Positions 1 through 6,646 of a DNA stretch of 7,695 nucleotides are shown here, in pieces (the first letter of the stretch is position 1; each line of letters opens with the position of its first letter). Source of the DNA: Tannerella sp. (GTDB lineage: Bacteria > Bacteroidota > Bacteroidia > Bacteroidales > Tannerellaceae). Made by a program: the position numbers and the translations under genes. The stretch covers positions 1 to 7,695 of the forward strand of contig JAITPL010000113.1 of assembly GCA_031289445.1 (NCBI GenBank), read 5' to 3'. Below the pieces are notes generated by a model that saw only the letters and a list, made by a program, of their open reading frames with translations, ran no database searches and was not told the DNA's origin.

Positions 1-260
1 GTAACGTTATGTCCTATCGACACGTTGTCTTCAATCTCTATGACAGACTTTTCGTAGAGCGTATGCAGCACCGAGCCGTCCTGAATATTGACGCCGTTGC
101 CTATGCGGATAGAGTTGACGTCGCCGCGCAGTATTGTACCGAACCATATACTGCAGCCGTCTCCTATGACGACATCCCCGATTATTGTTGCGTTATCGGC
201 CAGATAGGTATCATTGCCTATTATCGGGTCAAAGCCGCGAACTGATTTAATTAAAGCCAT
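1..260 (-). CDS. Gamma-class carbonic anhydrase-like hexapeptide-repeat protein, N-terminal part (runs off left edge)
   Basis: This is an open frame on the minus strand from the ATG at 260 to the window edge, 86 codons and no stop. The peptide starts MALIKSVRGF and shows the left-handed beta-helix hexapeptide pattern (ATIIGDVVIGDG, then IRIGNGVNIQDGS). Residues aligning with the Methanosarcina Cam / E. coli YrdA family are present: Arg45 and Asp47 in LRGDV, Gln60-Asp61 in IQDG, His66 in SVLH and His84 in IGHN. The two histidines match two of the three metal ligands; the third would lie beyond the edge. Family members are cytoplasmic trimers binding Zn or Fe. Many bacterial homologues have unproven anhydrase activity, so the exact reaction is uncertain, and related CoA-dependent acyltransferases share the fold. 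It is divergent from sufS and has its own promoter at 283-312. Family assignment is strong; the specific function is inference. Confidence 0.87.
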   Translation of the reverse strand, partial: MALIKSVRGFDPIIGNDTYLADNATIIGDVVIGDGCSIWFGTILRGDVNSIRIGNGVNIQDGSVLHTLYEKSVIEIEDNVSIGHNV

Positions 261-282
261 AATTCACTTGTATTTAAGCCTG

Positions 283-312
283 CAAAGTTAAACAAAATAT
301 TGAAATTGTCAG
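283..312 (-). promoter_or_regulatory. Bacteroidetes-type promoter for the carbonic anhydrase-like gene
   Basis: Read on the minus strand, TAACTTTG (290 to 283) matches the TAnnTTTG -7 box exactly. A CTG (312 to 310) lies 19 nt upstream where TTG is expected, so the -33 element is imperfect. The box ends 22 nt before the ATG at 260, giving a short leader. No Shine-Dalgarno sequence is visible. Confidence 0.7.
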
Positions 313-375
313 CCTTTTGCCTTCAAGACAATGTCGATTTTCCTCTGTAAAAAAACTCTTTTCAGTCCTTTATAC

Positions 376-406
376 TTGTAAAGATTAATATTTTCATGTA
401 ATTTTG
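376..406 (+). promoter_or_regulatory. Bacteroidetes-type promoter for sufS-rnhB
   Basis: TTG at 376-378 is followed by 20 nt and then TAATTTTG at 399-406, an exact match to the TAnnTTTG -7 box. The box ends 24 nt before the ATG at 431. The TTG at 404, the most upstream possible start of the sufS frame, is the last three bases of this box. Transcription would therefore begin downstream of it, which rules it out as the start of translation from this promoter. Confidence 0.8.
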
Positions 407-430
407 TACCCTGAATTAATAGAAATTTAT

Positions 431-1639
431 ATGAATGAAACAATTAGAAACGACTTTCCGATACTTCATCGATTAGTGTACGGCAAGCCGCTGGTCTATC
501 TCGACAATACGGCTACAACGCAGAAGCCCCGATGCGTCGTCGAAAAGATAGCCGAAGAATATTACAACGTTAATGCAAATATTCATCGGGGCGTACATTT
601 TCTGAGCATGCAGGCGACGGAAGCGCACGAAGAGGCGCGTAAGCGTGTGCAGCGTTTTATTAACGCCCGCAAACACGAAGAAATAATTTTCACGCGCGGC
701 ACTACCGAGTCCATCAATCTGGTAGCTTCGAGTTTCGTTTATTCGCAGATGTCGGCCGGTGACGAAATCATTATTTCGGCTATGGAACATCACTCCAACA
801 TTGTCCCTTGGCAGATTCAGGCCGCACGCGCCAATATTTCCATCAAGGTCATCCCTATAAATGAAGTCGGCGAACTGGATATGGAAGCCTATCTTCAACT
901 GTTTTCGGAAAAGACGCGATTAGTCTCTGTCACCCATATATCCAACGTTCTCGGCACTATCAATCCGGTTAAGGAAATTATCGGCATCGCTCACTCGCAT
1001 AACGTACCTGTACTTATAGACGGAGCGCAGGCTGTGGCGCATCAAGCGGTTGATGTTCAAGCCTTAGACGCCGATTTCTACGTTTTTTCGGCTCACAAGG
1101 TTTATGGCCCGACCGGCATTGGCATACTCTACGGCAAGGAAGAGTGGATGGACAGTCTTCCGCCCTATCAGGGAGGAGGCGAGATGATTGCGTCGGTCTC
1201 GTTTGAGAAGACAACCTTCAACGAACTGCCATTCAAGTTCGAGGCCGGTACGCCCGACTATATCGGCAGTACAGCCTTGGCTGTTGCGCTTGACTATGTC
1301 GAGAAGACGGGTTTTGCGAATATTGAGCGCCATGAAAACGAACTGCTTCACTATGCTACCCAAAAGCTTGACGCCATCGAAGGTATGCGTATCTTTGGAC
1401 GCGCTTCCCGTAAAAGTGCGCTTATCTCTTTTCTTGTCGGCAATATTCATCATTATGATATGGGTATGTTGCTCGACCGGCTCGGTATAGCTGTCCGCAC
1501 CGGCCATCATTGCGCCGAGCCTCTACACCGTTTACTCGGCGTCGAAGGAACGGTACGCGCCTCTTTTGCCTTATATAATACGAAGGAGGAAATAGACAGT
1601 CTGGTTGCCGGAATAGAAAGAATCACCAAAATGTTCTGA
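431..1639 (+). CDS. sufS: SufS-type cysteine desulfurase (group II, PLP-dependent)
   Basis: This cytoplasmic enzyme removes sulfur from L-cysteine, giving alanine and a protein persulfide that feeds SUF iron-sulfur cluster assembly. From the ATG at 431 the protein has 402 residues, close to E. coli SufS (406). Diagnostic parts are visible: an N-terminal LVYLDNTATTQKP segment, the cofactor-stacking His120 in MEHHSN, Asp197 and Gln200 in LIDGAQA, and the Schiff-base Lys223 in FSAHKVYGPTGIG. The catalytic Cys361 lies in RTGHHCAEPL, the short-loop form typical of SufS as opposed to IscS. The frame extends to a TTG at 404, but that codon lies inside the promoter -7 box, so 431 is chosen. rnhB follows after 6 nt and is probably co-transcribed. 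No sufB, sufC, sufD or sufE is visible next to it. CsdA-like desulfurases are the alternative, but SufS is the usual assignment in this phylum. Confidence 0.95.
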   Translation: MNETIRNDFPILHRLVYGKPLVYLDNTATTQKPRCVVEKIAEEYYNVNANIHRGVHFLSMQATEAHEEARKRVQRFINARKHEEIIFTRGTTESINLVASSFVYSQMSAGDEIIISAMEHHSNIVPWQIQAARANISIKVIPINEVGELDMEAYLQLFSEKTRLVSVTHISNVLGTINPVKEIIGIAHSHNVPVLIDGAQAVAHQAVDVQALDADFYVFSAHKVYGPTGIGILYGKEEWMDSLPPYQGGGEMIASVSFEKTTFNELPFKFEAGTPDYIGSTALAVALDYVEKTGFANIERHENELLHYATQKLDAIEGMRIFGRASRKSALISFLVGNIHHYDMGMLLDRLGIAVRTGHHCAEPLHRLLGVEGTVRASFALYNTKEEIDSLVAGIERITKMF

Positions 1640-1645
1640 TACAAA

Positions 1646-2251
1646 ATGTTATTGCCTTATTTGGAAAAAGGACGCATTGAAGCCGGATGCGACGAGGCCG
1701 GACGCGGATGTCTGGCCGGCCCTGTATTTGCCGCCGCCGTCATACTGCCGCCCGATTATCGGAACGATGTACTTAACGACAGTAAACTGCTTAGTAAAAA
1801 ACAGCGCGACAAACTGCGCCTGCTTGTCGAAAACGATGCCTTGGCTTGGGCGGTAGCAACCGTTTCGGCTGAGGAAATAGACCGTATAAATATCCTCAAC
1901 GCTTCTTTCCTCGCAATGCACCGAGCTATTGACAGCTTGAAAATCCATCCCGAATATCTGTTGATAGACGGCAACCGTTTCAATCCCTTTCCCGACATTC
2001 CACATACCGCAATCATCAAGGGCGACGGCAAGTATATGTCGATAGCGGCGGCGTCCGTGCTGGCCAAAACATGGCGTGACGAGTACATGGAAGGCTTGGA
2101 CGGCGACTTTCCGGCTTATCTGTGGCGGGAGAACAAGGGCTACCCTACGAAAGCTCATCGTGACGCTATCCGCTCACATGGCTCTACGCCTCATCACCGC
2201 AAGTCATTTACCCTCCTGCCTCCGGTGCAGATGATGCTTAATTTTGAGTGA
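1646..2251 (+). CDS. rnhB: Ribonuclease HII
   Basis: RNase HII cuts the RNA strand of RNA-DNA hybrids and starts removal of single ribonucleotides misincorporated into DNA. It acts in the cytoplasm with Mg or Mn. The protein is 201 residues, the normal size (E. coli 198). All four catalytic carboxylates are present at positions matching E. coli: Asp16 and Glu17 in CDEAGRG, Asp108 in LLIDGNR and Asp127 in IKGDGKY. The GRG motif (19-21) and Tyr166 in NKGYPT, which recognise the ribo-deoxyribo junction, are intact. The C-terminal [11 protein letters not shown] stretch is also typical. The ATG at 1646 lies 6 nt after the sufS stop, so it probably depends on the sufS promoter. The two functions are unrelated, so this is likely a housekeeping operon of convenience. 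Confidence 0.97.
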   Translation: MLLPYLEKGRIEAGCDEAGRGCLAGPVFAAAVILPPDYRNDVLNDSKLLSKKQRDKLRLLVENDALAWAVATVSAEEIDRINILNASFLAMHRAIDSLKIHPEYLLIDGNRFNPFPDIPHTAIIKGDGKYMSIAAASVLAKTWRDEYMEGLDGDFPAYLWRENKGYPTKAHRDAIRSHGSTPHHRKSFTLLPPVQMMLNFE

Positions 2252-2277
2252 AAACAGACGGTTTTATGCGTTTTTTT
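2251..2277 (+). terminator. Possible weak intrinsic terminator after rnhB
   Basis: AAAAC (2251-2255) can pair with GTTTT (2261-2265) around a 5-nt loop, and a run of seven T follows at 2271-2277. The stem is short and AT-rich, and 5 nt separate it from the T run, so this is a weak candidate. It lies where the sufS-rnhB transcript should end, just ahead of the next promoter. Confidence 0.3.
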
Positions 2278-2287
2278 GACTTTTTTC

Positions 2288-2318
2288 TTTGGTTTTACAA
2301 ATAAATAATCTACCTTTG
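2288..2318 (+). promoter_or_regulatory. Bacteroidetes-type promoter for the small exported helical protein
   Basis: TTTG at 2288-2291, a 19-nt spacer and TACCTTTG at 2311-2318 form a complete consensus promoter. The box ends 32 nt before the ATG at 2351. This shows the downstream gene is its own transcription unit and not the tail of the sufS-rnhB operon. Confidence 0.82.
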
Positions 2319-2350
2319 CGTTATAATTACAAACTCAAACTGTTAAGAAA

Positions 2351-2737
2351 ATGAAAAGATTTATTGTATTATTCATTGTTATCGCGGTGAGCGGATTATT
2401 CGGCTCAATCAACGCGCAAGAGGTTAGCGACAGGACGATAAGCGCTAAGTACAAACAAGAGATTGACGTCGCAAGTTCGGAAATCAAGACGCTGAAACTC
2501 AAGCTGAAATCGGATAAGGATAACATCGAACTGAAATCGGAGTTGAAGGACAAGTCGGAAACGCTCAAGGACTTGAAGGAGAAGAAGGCTGTGATCGACA
2601 AGGCCATCAAGAGCAAGGCGGCTTCGGAGAAAGCAGTCAAGAAGGCCGAAAGGGCAGCCGAGCAGGCCGAAAAAGCCAAACTCGACGCCGAGAGAGCCGA
2701 ATCAAAAGCTAAGAAGCTAAAGGAAAAAGAACAGTAA
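2351..2737 (+). CDS. Small exported lysine/glutamate/alanine-rich coiled-coil protein, function unknown
   Basis: This 128-residue protein matches no family I can name. Residues 1-22 form a signal peptide: MKR, a hydrophobic core (FIVLFIVIAVSGLFG), then SINA before Gln23. There is no lipobox cysteine, so the mature part is predicted to be released into the periplasm or beyond, not lipidated. From about residue 30 to the end the chain is almost entirely charged residues, Leu and Ala, with no proline, glycine or cysteine, as expected for one long alpha-helix or coiled coil. The first half is leucine-spaced (IKTLKLKLKS, SELKDKSETLKDLKEKK); the second is an alanine-rich KAERAAEQAEKAKLDAERAE stretch. 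It has its own consensus promoter. The gene is convergent with the glycoside hydrolase. A role in envelope spacing or binding is conceivable, but nothing in the sequence shows it. The signal peptide and promoter together make a real gene likely. Confidence 0.8.
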   Translation: MKRFIVLFIVIAVSGLFGSINAQEVSDRTISAKYKQEIDVASSEIKTLKLKLKSDKDNIELKSELKDKSETLKDLKEKKAVIDKAIKSKAASEKAVKKAERAAEQAEKAKLDAERAESKAKKLKEKEQ

Positions 2738-2756
2738 TCCTTTTGCATCTCTGCGC

Positions 2757-2785
2757 GTTTTGACGGCAAGGACATTGACGGAAAC
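2757..2785. repeat. 29-nt direct repeat, copy 1
   Basis: This unit begins GTTTTGACGG and ends GACGGAAAC, and is identical over 29 nt to the copy at 2821-2849. Inside it, TTGACGG occurs twice, 15 nt apart. The ends GTTT and AAAC are complementary, as in many CRISPR repeats, but the unit has no longer internal stem. It lies 20 nt after the stop of the small exported protein gene. Confidence 0.85.
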
Positions 2786-2788
2786 GAG

Positions 2789-2812
2789 ATATACGGCATT
2801 TTTAGCGTATAT
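2789..2812. other. Hairpin between the two 29-nt repeats
   Basis: ATATACG (2789-2795) and CGTATAT (2806-2812) are a perfect 7-bp inverted repeat around a 10-nt loop. The hairpin occupies most of the 35 nt separating the two direct repeats. It lies between convergent genes, so it could end transcription from either side, but no T run follows it on either strand. Confidence 0.6.
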
Positions 2813-2820
2813 TCGAGAAA

Positions 2821-2849
2821 GTTTTGACGGCAAGGACATTGACGGAAAC
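2821..2849. repeat. 29-nt direct repeat, copy 2
   Basis: This is a perfect second copy of the 2757-2785 unit, 64 nt downstream start to start. It ends 15 nt before the stop codon of the convergent glycoside hydrolase gene. I see no third copy in the window and no cas genes. Confidence 0.85.
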
Positions 2850-2864
2850 CGGATGTCTTACGCC

Positions 2865-5800
2865 TTACTGAGATTTCGGGCGTGTTGCAGCCGCTGAAGT
2901 TTTGACTGCTATTATTATCGGTTTGCCTTGTTTCGCCTTGAATGTTTGGTAGGATTTTTGCCCTTTGTCGGTGCGGATATGTAATTTTCCGTCAATGGTC
3001 GGTAGGATTTTAGCATCTTTCAGTGCGCCGTTCTCCCATGACAGATCGACTATAAAACCTCCGCGAGCACGCAGTCCTTTTACAGAGCCTTTGGCGGCGA
3101 ACGCGGCAGGCAGTGAAGGCAACAATTCCACTTCGTAGCTACCGTCTTTAGTAACGAGATGACTTTGCACAAACATCTCGGCAATAGCCGCCGTAGCGCC
3201 AAAGTTACCGTCTATTTGGAAAGGAGGATGGTCGTCGAAGAGATTGGGCAAAGTCTTGCGACTAAGCAGGACAGAGAGCAGTTTGTAGGCATGATCGCCG
3301 TCGTGCAGGCGTCCCCACATGTTTATCTTCCAGGCCAGACCCCAGCCGGTGCCGTCGTCGCCGCGTGCTATAAGTGTTTTGCGTGCAGCTTCGGCAAGTT
3401 CGGGCGTGCCTACGACGGTTATCTGATTGCTCGGATGCAAACCGAAGAGGTGTGATGTATGACGGTGATGAGGCTCTACTTCTTTGTAGTCTTCAGCCCA
3501 TTCGAGTATGCGTCCGCTGGTTTCGCTTATCTTGATTGCGGGCAGGCGTGAGAGCGTGTTCTCGCACTCGCGTCGGAAATCGTCGTCGATTTTCAGTATC
3601 TTGCACGCTGCAATGCAGTTTGTTAGCAGGTTATGTATGATTTCGATGTCCATTGTAGCTCCGTAGGTAAAGACCGAGTGTTCGCCGCTTGGCAGCACGA
3701 ATGCGTTTTCGGGCGAATAGGACGGATTGGTAACTAATTTGCCGGCGTAGGCTGTTCCGGCAGGCGCTTCGACGAGGAAGTCCATGATAAAGCGAGCCGC
3801 GCCTTTCATTATAGGATAGCCGCGAGCAGCCAGAAATTCCTTATCGCCGGTGAATGCGTAGTGCTCCCACGGATGCTGTGCGAGCCATGCAGACCCCATT
3901 GGCCAGATACCTTGAGGCCCGTCGGCAGGCGCCGTGAAACCCCATGCGTCGGTGAGGTGATGCACCACCCATCCGCGAGCGCCGTATATCGCTTGGGCTG
4001 ATTTTTCACCCGGTTTGACAAGAATATCGGTGAGGTCGAAGAGAGGATTGTGCAACTCCGAAAGATTGGTTATTTCTGCCGGCCAATAATTCATCTGAAA
4101 ATTAATATTCGTGTGATAATCGGCGTTCCAGGGGGCGTTCATCTGCCATGCCCAGAGGCCTTGCAGGTTGGCGGGCATACCGCCCGGACGCGAAGAACTG
4201 ATAAGTAGATAGCGACCGAACTGAAAATATGTCTCCACCAAACCTAAATCGGGGCTTTCGGATTTGCGTGCGAGTGCGAGGCGCTCATCGGTAGGTAAGG
4301 CATTAATATCGTCGGGCACGTCGCCAAGCGCGAGAGTTACGCGGTCGTAATACTGACGGTGGTCGGCGATATGGTCGGCAAGAAGTTGCGCGTATGATTT
4401 GCCGAGAGCCTTGCGAATGGCTTCAGCACAGTCGTTTACAGGGTCGCCTTCAAGTGTTGATATGCCTGCGGCAAGGTTTTTCAACCCCGGATAATTGGTA
4501 GAACTGCTGATATACAGAGTGAGAGTGTCGGCATTTTCAACTTTTAGCAGGTTTGTGTGCGAGAACTCGTCCGTCGTGAAGTGGGCGCTGCCACCTGCGG
4601 CAACAGCCTTGACCTGAGCTGCAAAACTTACTCCCTGAGGAGAGTCATTATTACGCCTTCTGCCGGTATTAATGCGGCCTTTAAGCAATAATGAAGCAGG
4701 GTCGGAATCAATTTTTTCCGCGCGTGCGTCCTGTGCACGCCGCAAGGTTAGCGAGAGGTTGATTTTGGCCTTACTGTCGGCTGTTATACGGACTATTATC
4801 ACGTTATCGACGGCTGAGGCGAAGTGTTCGCGTTTGTATGTTACGCCGTTGGATTTGTATTGCGTAGTAGCGGTGGCGGTCGGGAGGGAGAGACTGCGCA
4901 CGTAATCGGTAGCGTTCAGTTCGGGCGTATTAAACCATAGTTCGCCTAAGGACTGATATGATTTGACGCCGTTTGGCTTGCCCATCATCGTATTTTCGGC
5001 CAATTTCACGGCTTCATTGTTTTTGTTTTCAAAAAGCAGTCGCCTTACTTCGGGCAGCGCTTTCGCTCCTTCCGTATTGTTTGGGTCAAGCGGATACCCA
5101 TCCCATAAAGTGTTGTCGTTCAACTGGATGCGCTCATCGGCAACACCTCCGAATATCATCGCGCCAAGCCGTCCGTTGCCAAGCGCCAAGGCTTCTTCCC
5201 AAACCTTCGCAGGCCGGCGATACCACAGCACGTTAGCGCCTTCGGGCTTAGCTGCATTGCCGCCTTCGATAATCGCGCGGTCAAGCCACTGGTTGTCTAT
5301 TTTTGATTGTCTCAAACTTGCTTCCAATCCGCTGGTTTGCACCACTTTCCGTATCGTTCCGTCGGCATTGTAATAAAGTTTGTCAAAGCTTGTAGAGCGC
5401 AGGTTACCCATTCCCGAAATGTCGCATGTATGGTAGAATAGATACCATTCGCCCTTGTATTCGACGATAGAGCCATGATTTGTATCCGAGCTGACCTGAT
5501 CGAGCAGTACGCCCTTGGATTCCCACGGACCGAGAGGGTTGTTACTGACGGCATAACGCAGTCGGTTGCCGCCTCGAGCGTTATCGGCATACGAGAGGTA
5601 ATAGATATTGTTGCGTTTATGTACCCAAGCCGCTTCGTGGAAGTCTTCGAGACCTGTCATCTCTTGCAGCGAGCCATCAATTTCAAGCATGTTATCTTTC
5701 AATTTTCCGGCTTTGCATTTTGAGCCTCCGCCGTAATAGAAATAAGCCTGTCCATCGTCATCTACAAAGACGCTCGGGTCGATCATTGCAAACGAGTCAA

Positions 5801-6275
5801 TGCCTGCAAAGAAACCTTTCACTTCGAAATCGCTTGCCGGATTCTTGCTCGTGGCAACGCCTATTTTCCATGTGTTATTCCAGTCCGTCCCGCTGGGATG
5901 CGGAAAGTAGAAGTAGTAAACGCCGTTCTTGTAAGCGCAGTCGGGCGCCCACATAAAGCCGCCTTCCTCGCGTCCCCAAGGCACCTGCGACGATGCAAGT
6001 ATCTGGCCATGGTCGGTCCAGTGCACCATATCGTCGGTCGAATAAACGTGGTATTTATCCATGAGGTCGCATCCCCTCGGCGGGTCAACATCATGCGAGG
6101 GATAGACGTACAGGCGTCCATCGCTCCATACATGTGCCGAAGGATCGGCGGTATAGAGGTCGCGGATAAAAGGATTAGCCGAATGTTCATGCCTTTCGGT
6201 AGTACGCCTGTTCTGGCCTTCGACGGCGAAAGCAACGGCAAGCAAAGCAAGGGTTAAGATAACATTTGTTCTCAT
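2865..6275 (-). CDS. Exported bifunctional glycoside hydrolase: GH43 domain fused to GH95 domain
   Basis: From the ATG at 6275 the protein has 1136 residues. It opens with a signal peptide ([20 protein letters not shown], then QN) without a lipobox cysteine. Residues about 33-315 form a GH43 five-bladed propeller with its three acidic residues: Asp44 in TADPS, Asp166 in MIDPS and Glu214 in FHEAAW; His267 in TNHGS matches the central metal-site histidine. GH43 enzymes are mainly arabinofuranosidases and xylosidases. After a linker, residues about 350-1120 form a GH95 domain (alpha-L-fucosidase or alpha-L-galactosidase, inverting). By analogy with Bifidobacterium AfcA, Asn723 and Asn725 ([11 protein letters not shown]) should position water, Glu856 (SYSPEN) is the general acid and Asp1022 (QIDGNFG) assists. 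Both domains look intact. The frame continues 15 codons upstream to 6320, but that would place a non-signal extension before the signal peptide. It probably trims adjacent side-chain sugars from plant hemicellulose or pectin. No SusC/SusD genes adjoin it. Substrates are inferred. Confidence 0.92.
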   Translation of the reverse strand: MRTNVILTLALLAVAFAVEGQNRRTTERHEHSANPFIRDLYTADPSAHVWSDGRLYVYPSHDVDPPRGCDLMDKYHVYSTDDMVHWTDHGQILASSQVPWGREEGGFMWAPDCAYKNGVYYFYFPHPSGTDWNNTWKIGVATSKNPASDFEVKGFFAGIDSFAMIDPSVFVDDDGQAYFYYGGGSKCKAGKLKDNMLEIDGSLQEMTGLEDFHEAAWVHKRNNIYYLSYADNARGGNRLRYAVSNNPLGPWESKGVLLDQVSSDTNHGSIVEYKGEWYLFYHTCDISGMGNLRSTSFDKLYYNADGTIRKVVQTSGLEASLRQSKIDNQWLDRAIIEGGNAAKPEGANVLWYRRPAKVWEEALALGNGRLGAMIFGGVADERIQLNDNTLWDGYPLDPNNTEGAKALPEVRRLLFENKNNEAVKLAENTMMGKPNGVKSYQSLGELWFNTPELNATDYVRSLSLPTATATTQYKSNGVTYKREHFASAVDNVIIVRITADSKAKINLSLTLRRAQDARAEKIDSDPASLLLKGRINTGRRRNNDSPQGVSFAAQVKAVAAGGSAHFTTDEFSHTNLLKVENADTLTLYISSSTNYPGLKNLAAGISTLEGDPVNDCAEAIRKALGKSYAQLLADHIADHRQYYDRVTLALGDVPDDINALPTDERLALARKSESPDLGLVETYFQFGRYLLISSSRPGGMPANLQGLWAWQMNAPWNADYHTNINFQMNYWPAEITNLSELHNPLFDLTDILVKPGEKSAQAIYGARGWVVHHLTDAWGFTAPADGPQGIWPMGSAWLAQHPWEHYAFTGDKEFLAARGYPIMKGAARFIMDFLVEAPAGTAYAGKLVTNPSYSPENAFVLPSGEHSVFTYGATMDIEIIHNLLTNCIAACKILKIDDDFRRECENTLSRLPAIKISETSGRILEWAEDYKEVEPHHRHTSHLFGLHPSNQITVVGTPELAEAARKTLIARGDDGTGWGLAWKINMWGRLHDGDHAYKLLSVLLSRKTLPNLFDDHPPFQIDGNFGATAAIAEMFVQSHLVTKDGSYEVELLPSLPAAFAAKGSVKGLRARGGFIVDLSWENGALKDAKILPTIDGKLHIRTDKGQKSYQTFKAKQGKPIIIAVKTSAAATRPKSQ

Positions 6276-6333
6276 AAAAATCAAATTTTGTGTTACTAAA
6301 GTAGTATTCTGCCAAATCACTCTTGGCTAACTA

Positions 6334-6341
6334 CAAAAGTA
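6334..6341 (-). promoter_or_regulatory. Probable -7 box for the GH43-GH95 gene
   Basis: On the minus strand TACTTTTG (6341 to 6334) matches the TAnnTTTG -7 box. I see no TTG at the usual 19-21 nt upstream, so the -33 element is weak and an activator may be needed, as is common for glycan-use genes. The predicted leader to the ATG at 6275 is roughly 50 nt. A start at 6320 would leave a leader of only a few nucleotides, which favours 6275. Confidence 0.5.
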
Positions 6342-6587
6342 ATTATTTATCCAATGCGAATGACTCTATGATGTCGTTAAAGCGAAAAAAGGGCGATAAT
6401 CACGAAAAAACTAATCAAAACAAAGCTGGAAGTTGATTTTTAGCCAAAAAGCCGAAGCAATCCGAAAGCAATCTGCAAGCGGAACAAGTCCCGCAAGAAT
6501 CCTTCGTTTCGCAGATTCCGCTTGCAAAAAAATCTGCGTAAATCATAAAAATCCGCAGATTCCGCGTGCCAAAATTCAAGCATCAGA
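6342..6587. other. Non-coding region between the hydrolase and regulator promoters
   Basis: This is the longest gene-free stretch, between divergent genes. The part from 6342 to 6469 is A-rich and shows no coding potential, hairpin or promoter that I can support. The part from 6470 to 6569 is filled by a cluster of related direct and inverted repeats, listed separately. No tRNA or known riboswitch was recognised. Confidence 0.55.
6470..6569. repeat. Cluster of related direct and inverted repeats
   Basis: CGCAGATTCCGCTTGC at 6510-6525 recurs at 6554-6569 with one change (CGCAGATTCCGCGTGC). GCAAGCGGAA at 6475-6484 is the exact reverse complement of TTCCGCTTGC at 6516-6525. AATCTGCG at 6531-6538 is the exact reverse complement of CGCAGATT in both copies (6510-6517 and 6554-6561), so it can pair upstream or downstream but not both at once. 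The block lies just upstream of the tetR promoter (6588-6618). Similar intergenic palindromic repeats occur in other Bacteroidetes genomes as I recall them, but whether this one belongs to such a family is not shown here. Confidence 0.75.
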
Positions 6588-6618
6588 TTTGTTTATTCAA
6601 AAATTTTACGTATCTTTG
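6588..6618 (+). promoter_or_regulatory. Bacteroidetes-type promoter for the TetR-family regulator
   Basis: TTTG at 6588-6591, a 19-nt spacer and TATCTTTG at 6611-6618 form a complete consensus promoter. The box ends 28 nt before the ATG at 6647. It lies downstream of the GTG at 6566 where the longest open frame begins, so the upstream extension would not be on this transcript. Confidence 0.82.
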
Positions 6619-6646
6619 CCGCGAATCAAATAAGTATTTAAAACAA

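Noticed and set aside
9..245. Plus-strand 78-codon frame at the left edge
   Set aside because: It is antisense to the gamma-carbonic-anhydrase-like gene, whose family motifs and promoter are clear on the minus strand.
473..898. Minus-strand 141-codon frame within sufS
   Set aside because: Shadow of sufS; the peptide resembles no family and no promoter box precedes it.
1649..2158. Minus-strand 169-codon frame covering most of rnhB
   Set aside because: It is long, but antisense to an intact rnhB with all catalytic residues. No start signals were found and the composition is not protein-like.
2335..2799. Minus-strand 154-codon frame antisense to the small exported protein
   Set aside because: Its serine/leucine-rich sequence is the expected mirror of a lysine/glutamate-rich gene. 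The plus strand has the promoter and the signal peptide.
2757..2849. Annotation as a true CRISPR array
   Set aside because: Only two repeats, a self-complementary 'spacer' and no cas genes in the window. It is listed as direct repeats plus a hairpin.
4963..5373. Plus-strand 136-codon frame within the GH43-GH95 gene
   Set aside because: Shadow frame inside a continuous, motif-supported 1136-residue coding region.
6586..6634. Possible TetR operator around the tetR promoter (ATTTG-TTATTC and GAATCAAAT arms)
   Set aside because: The inverted match is imperfect and the arms are about 25 nt apart and AT-rich, so it could easily be chance.
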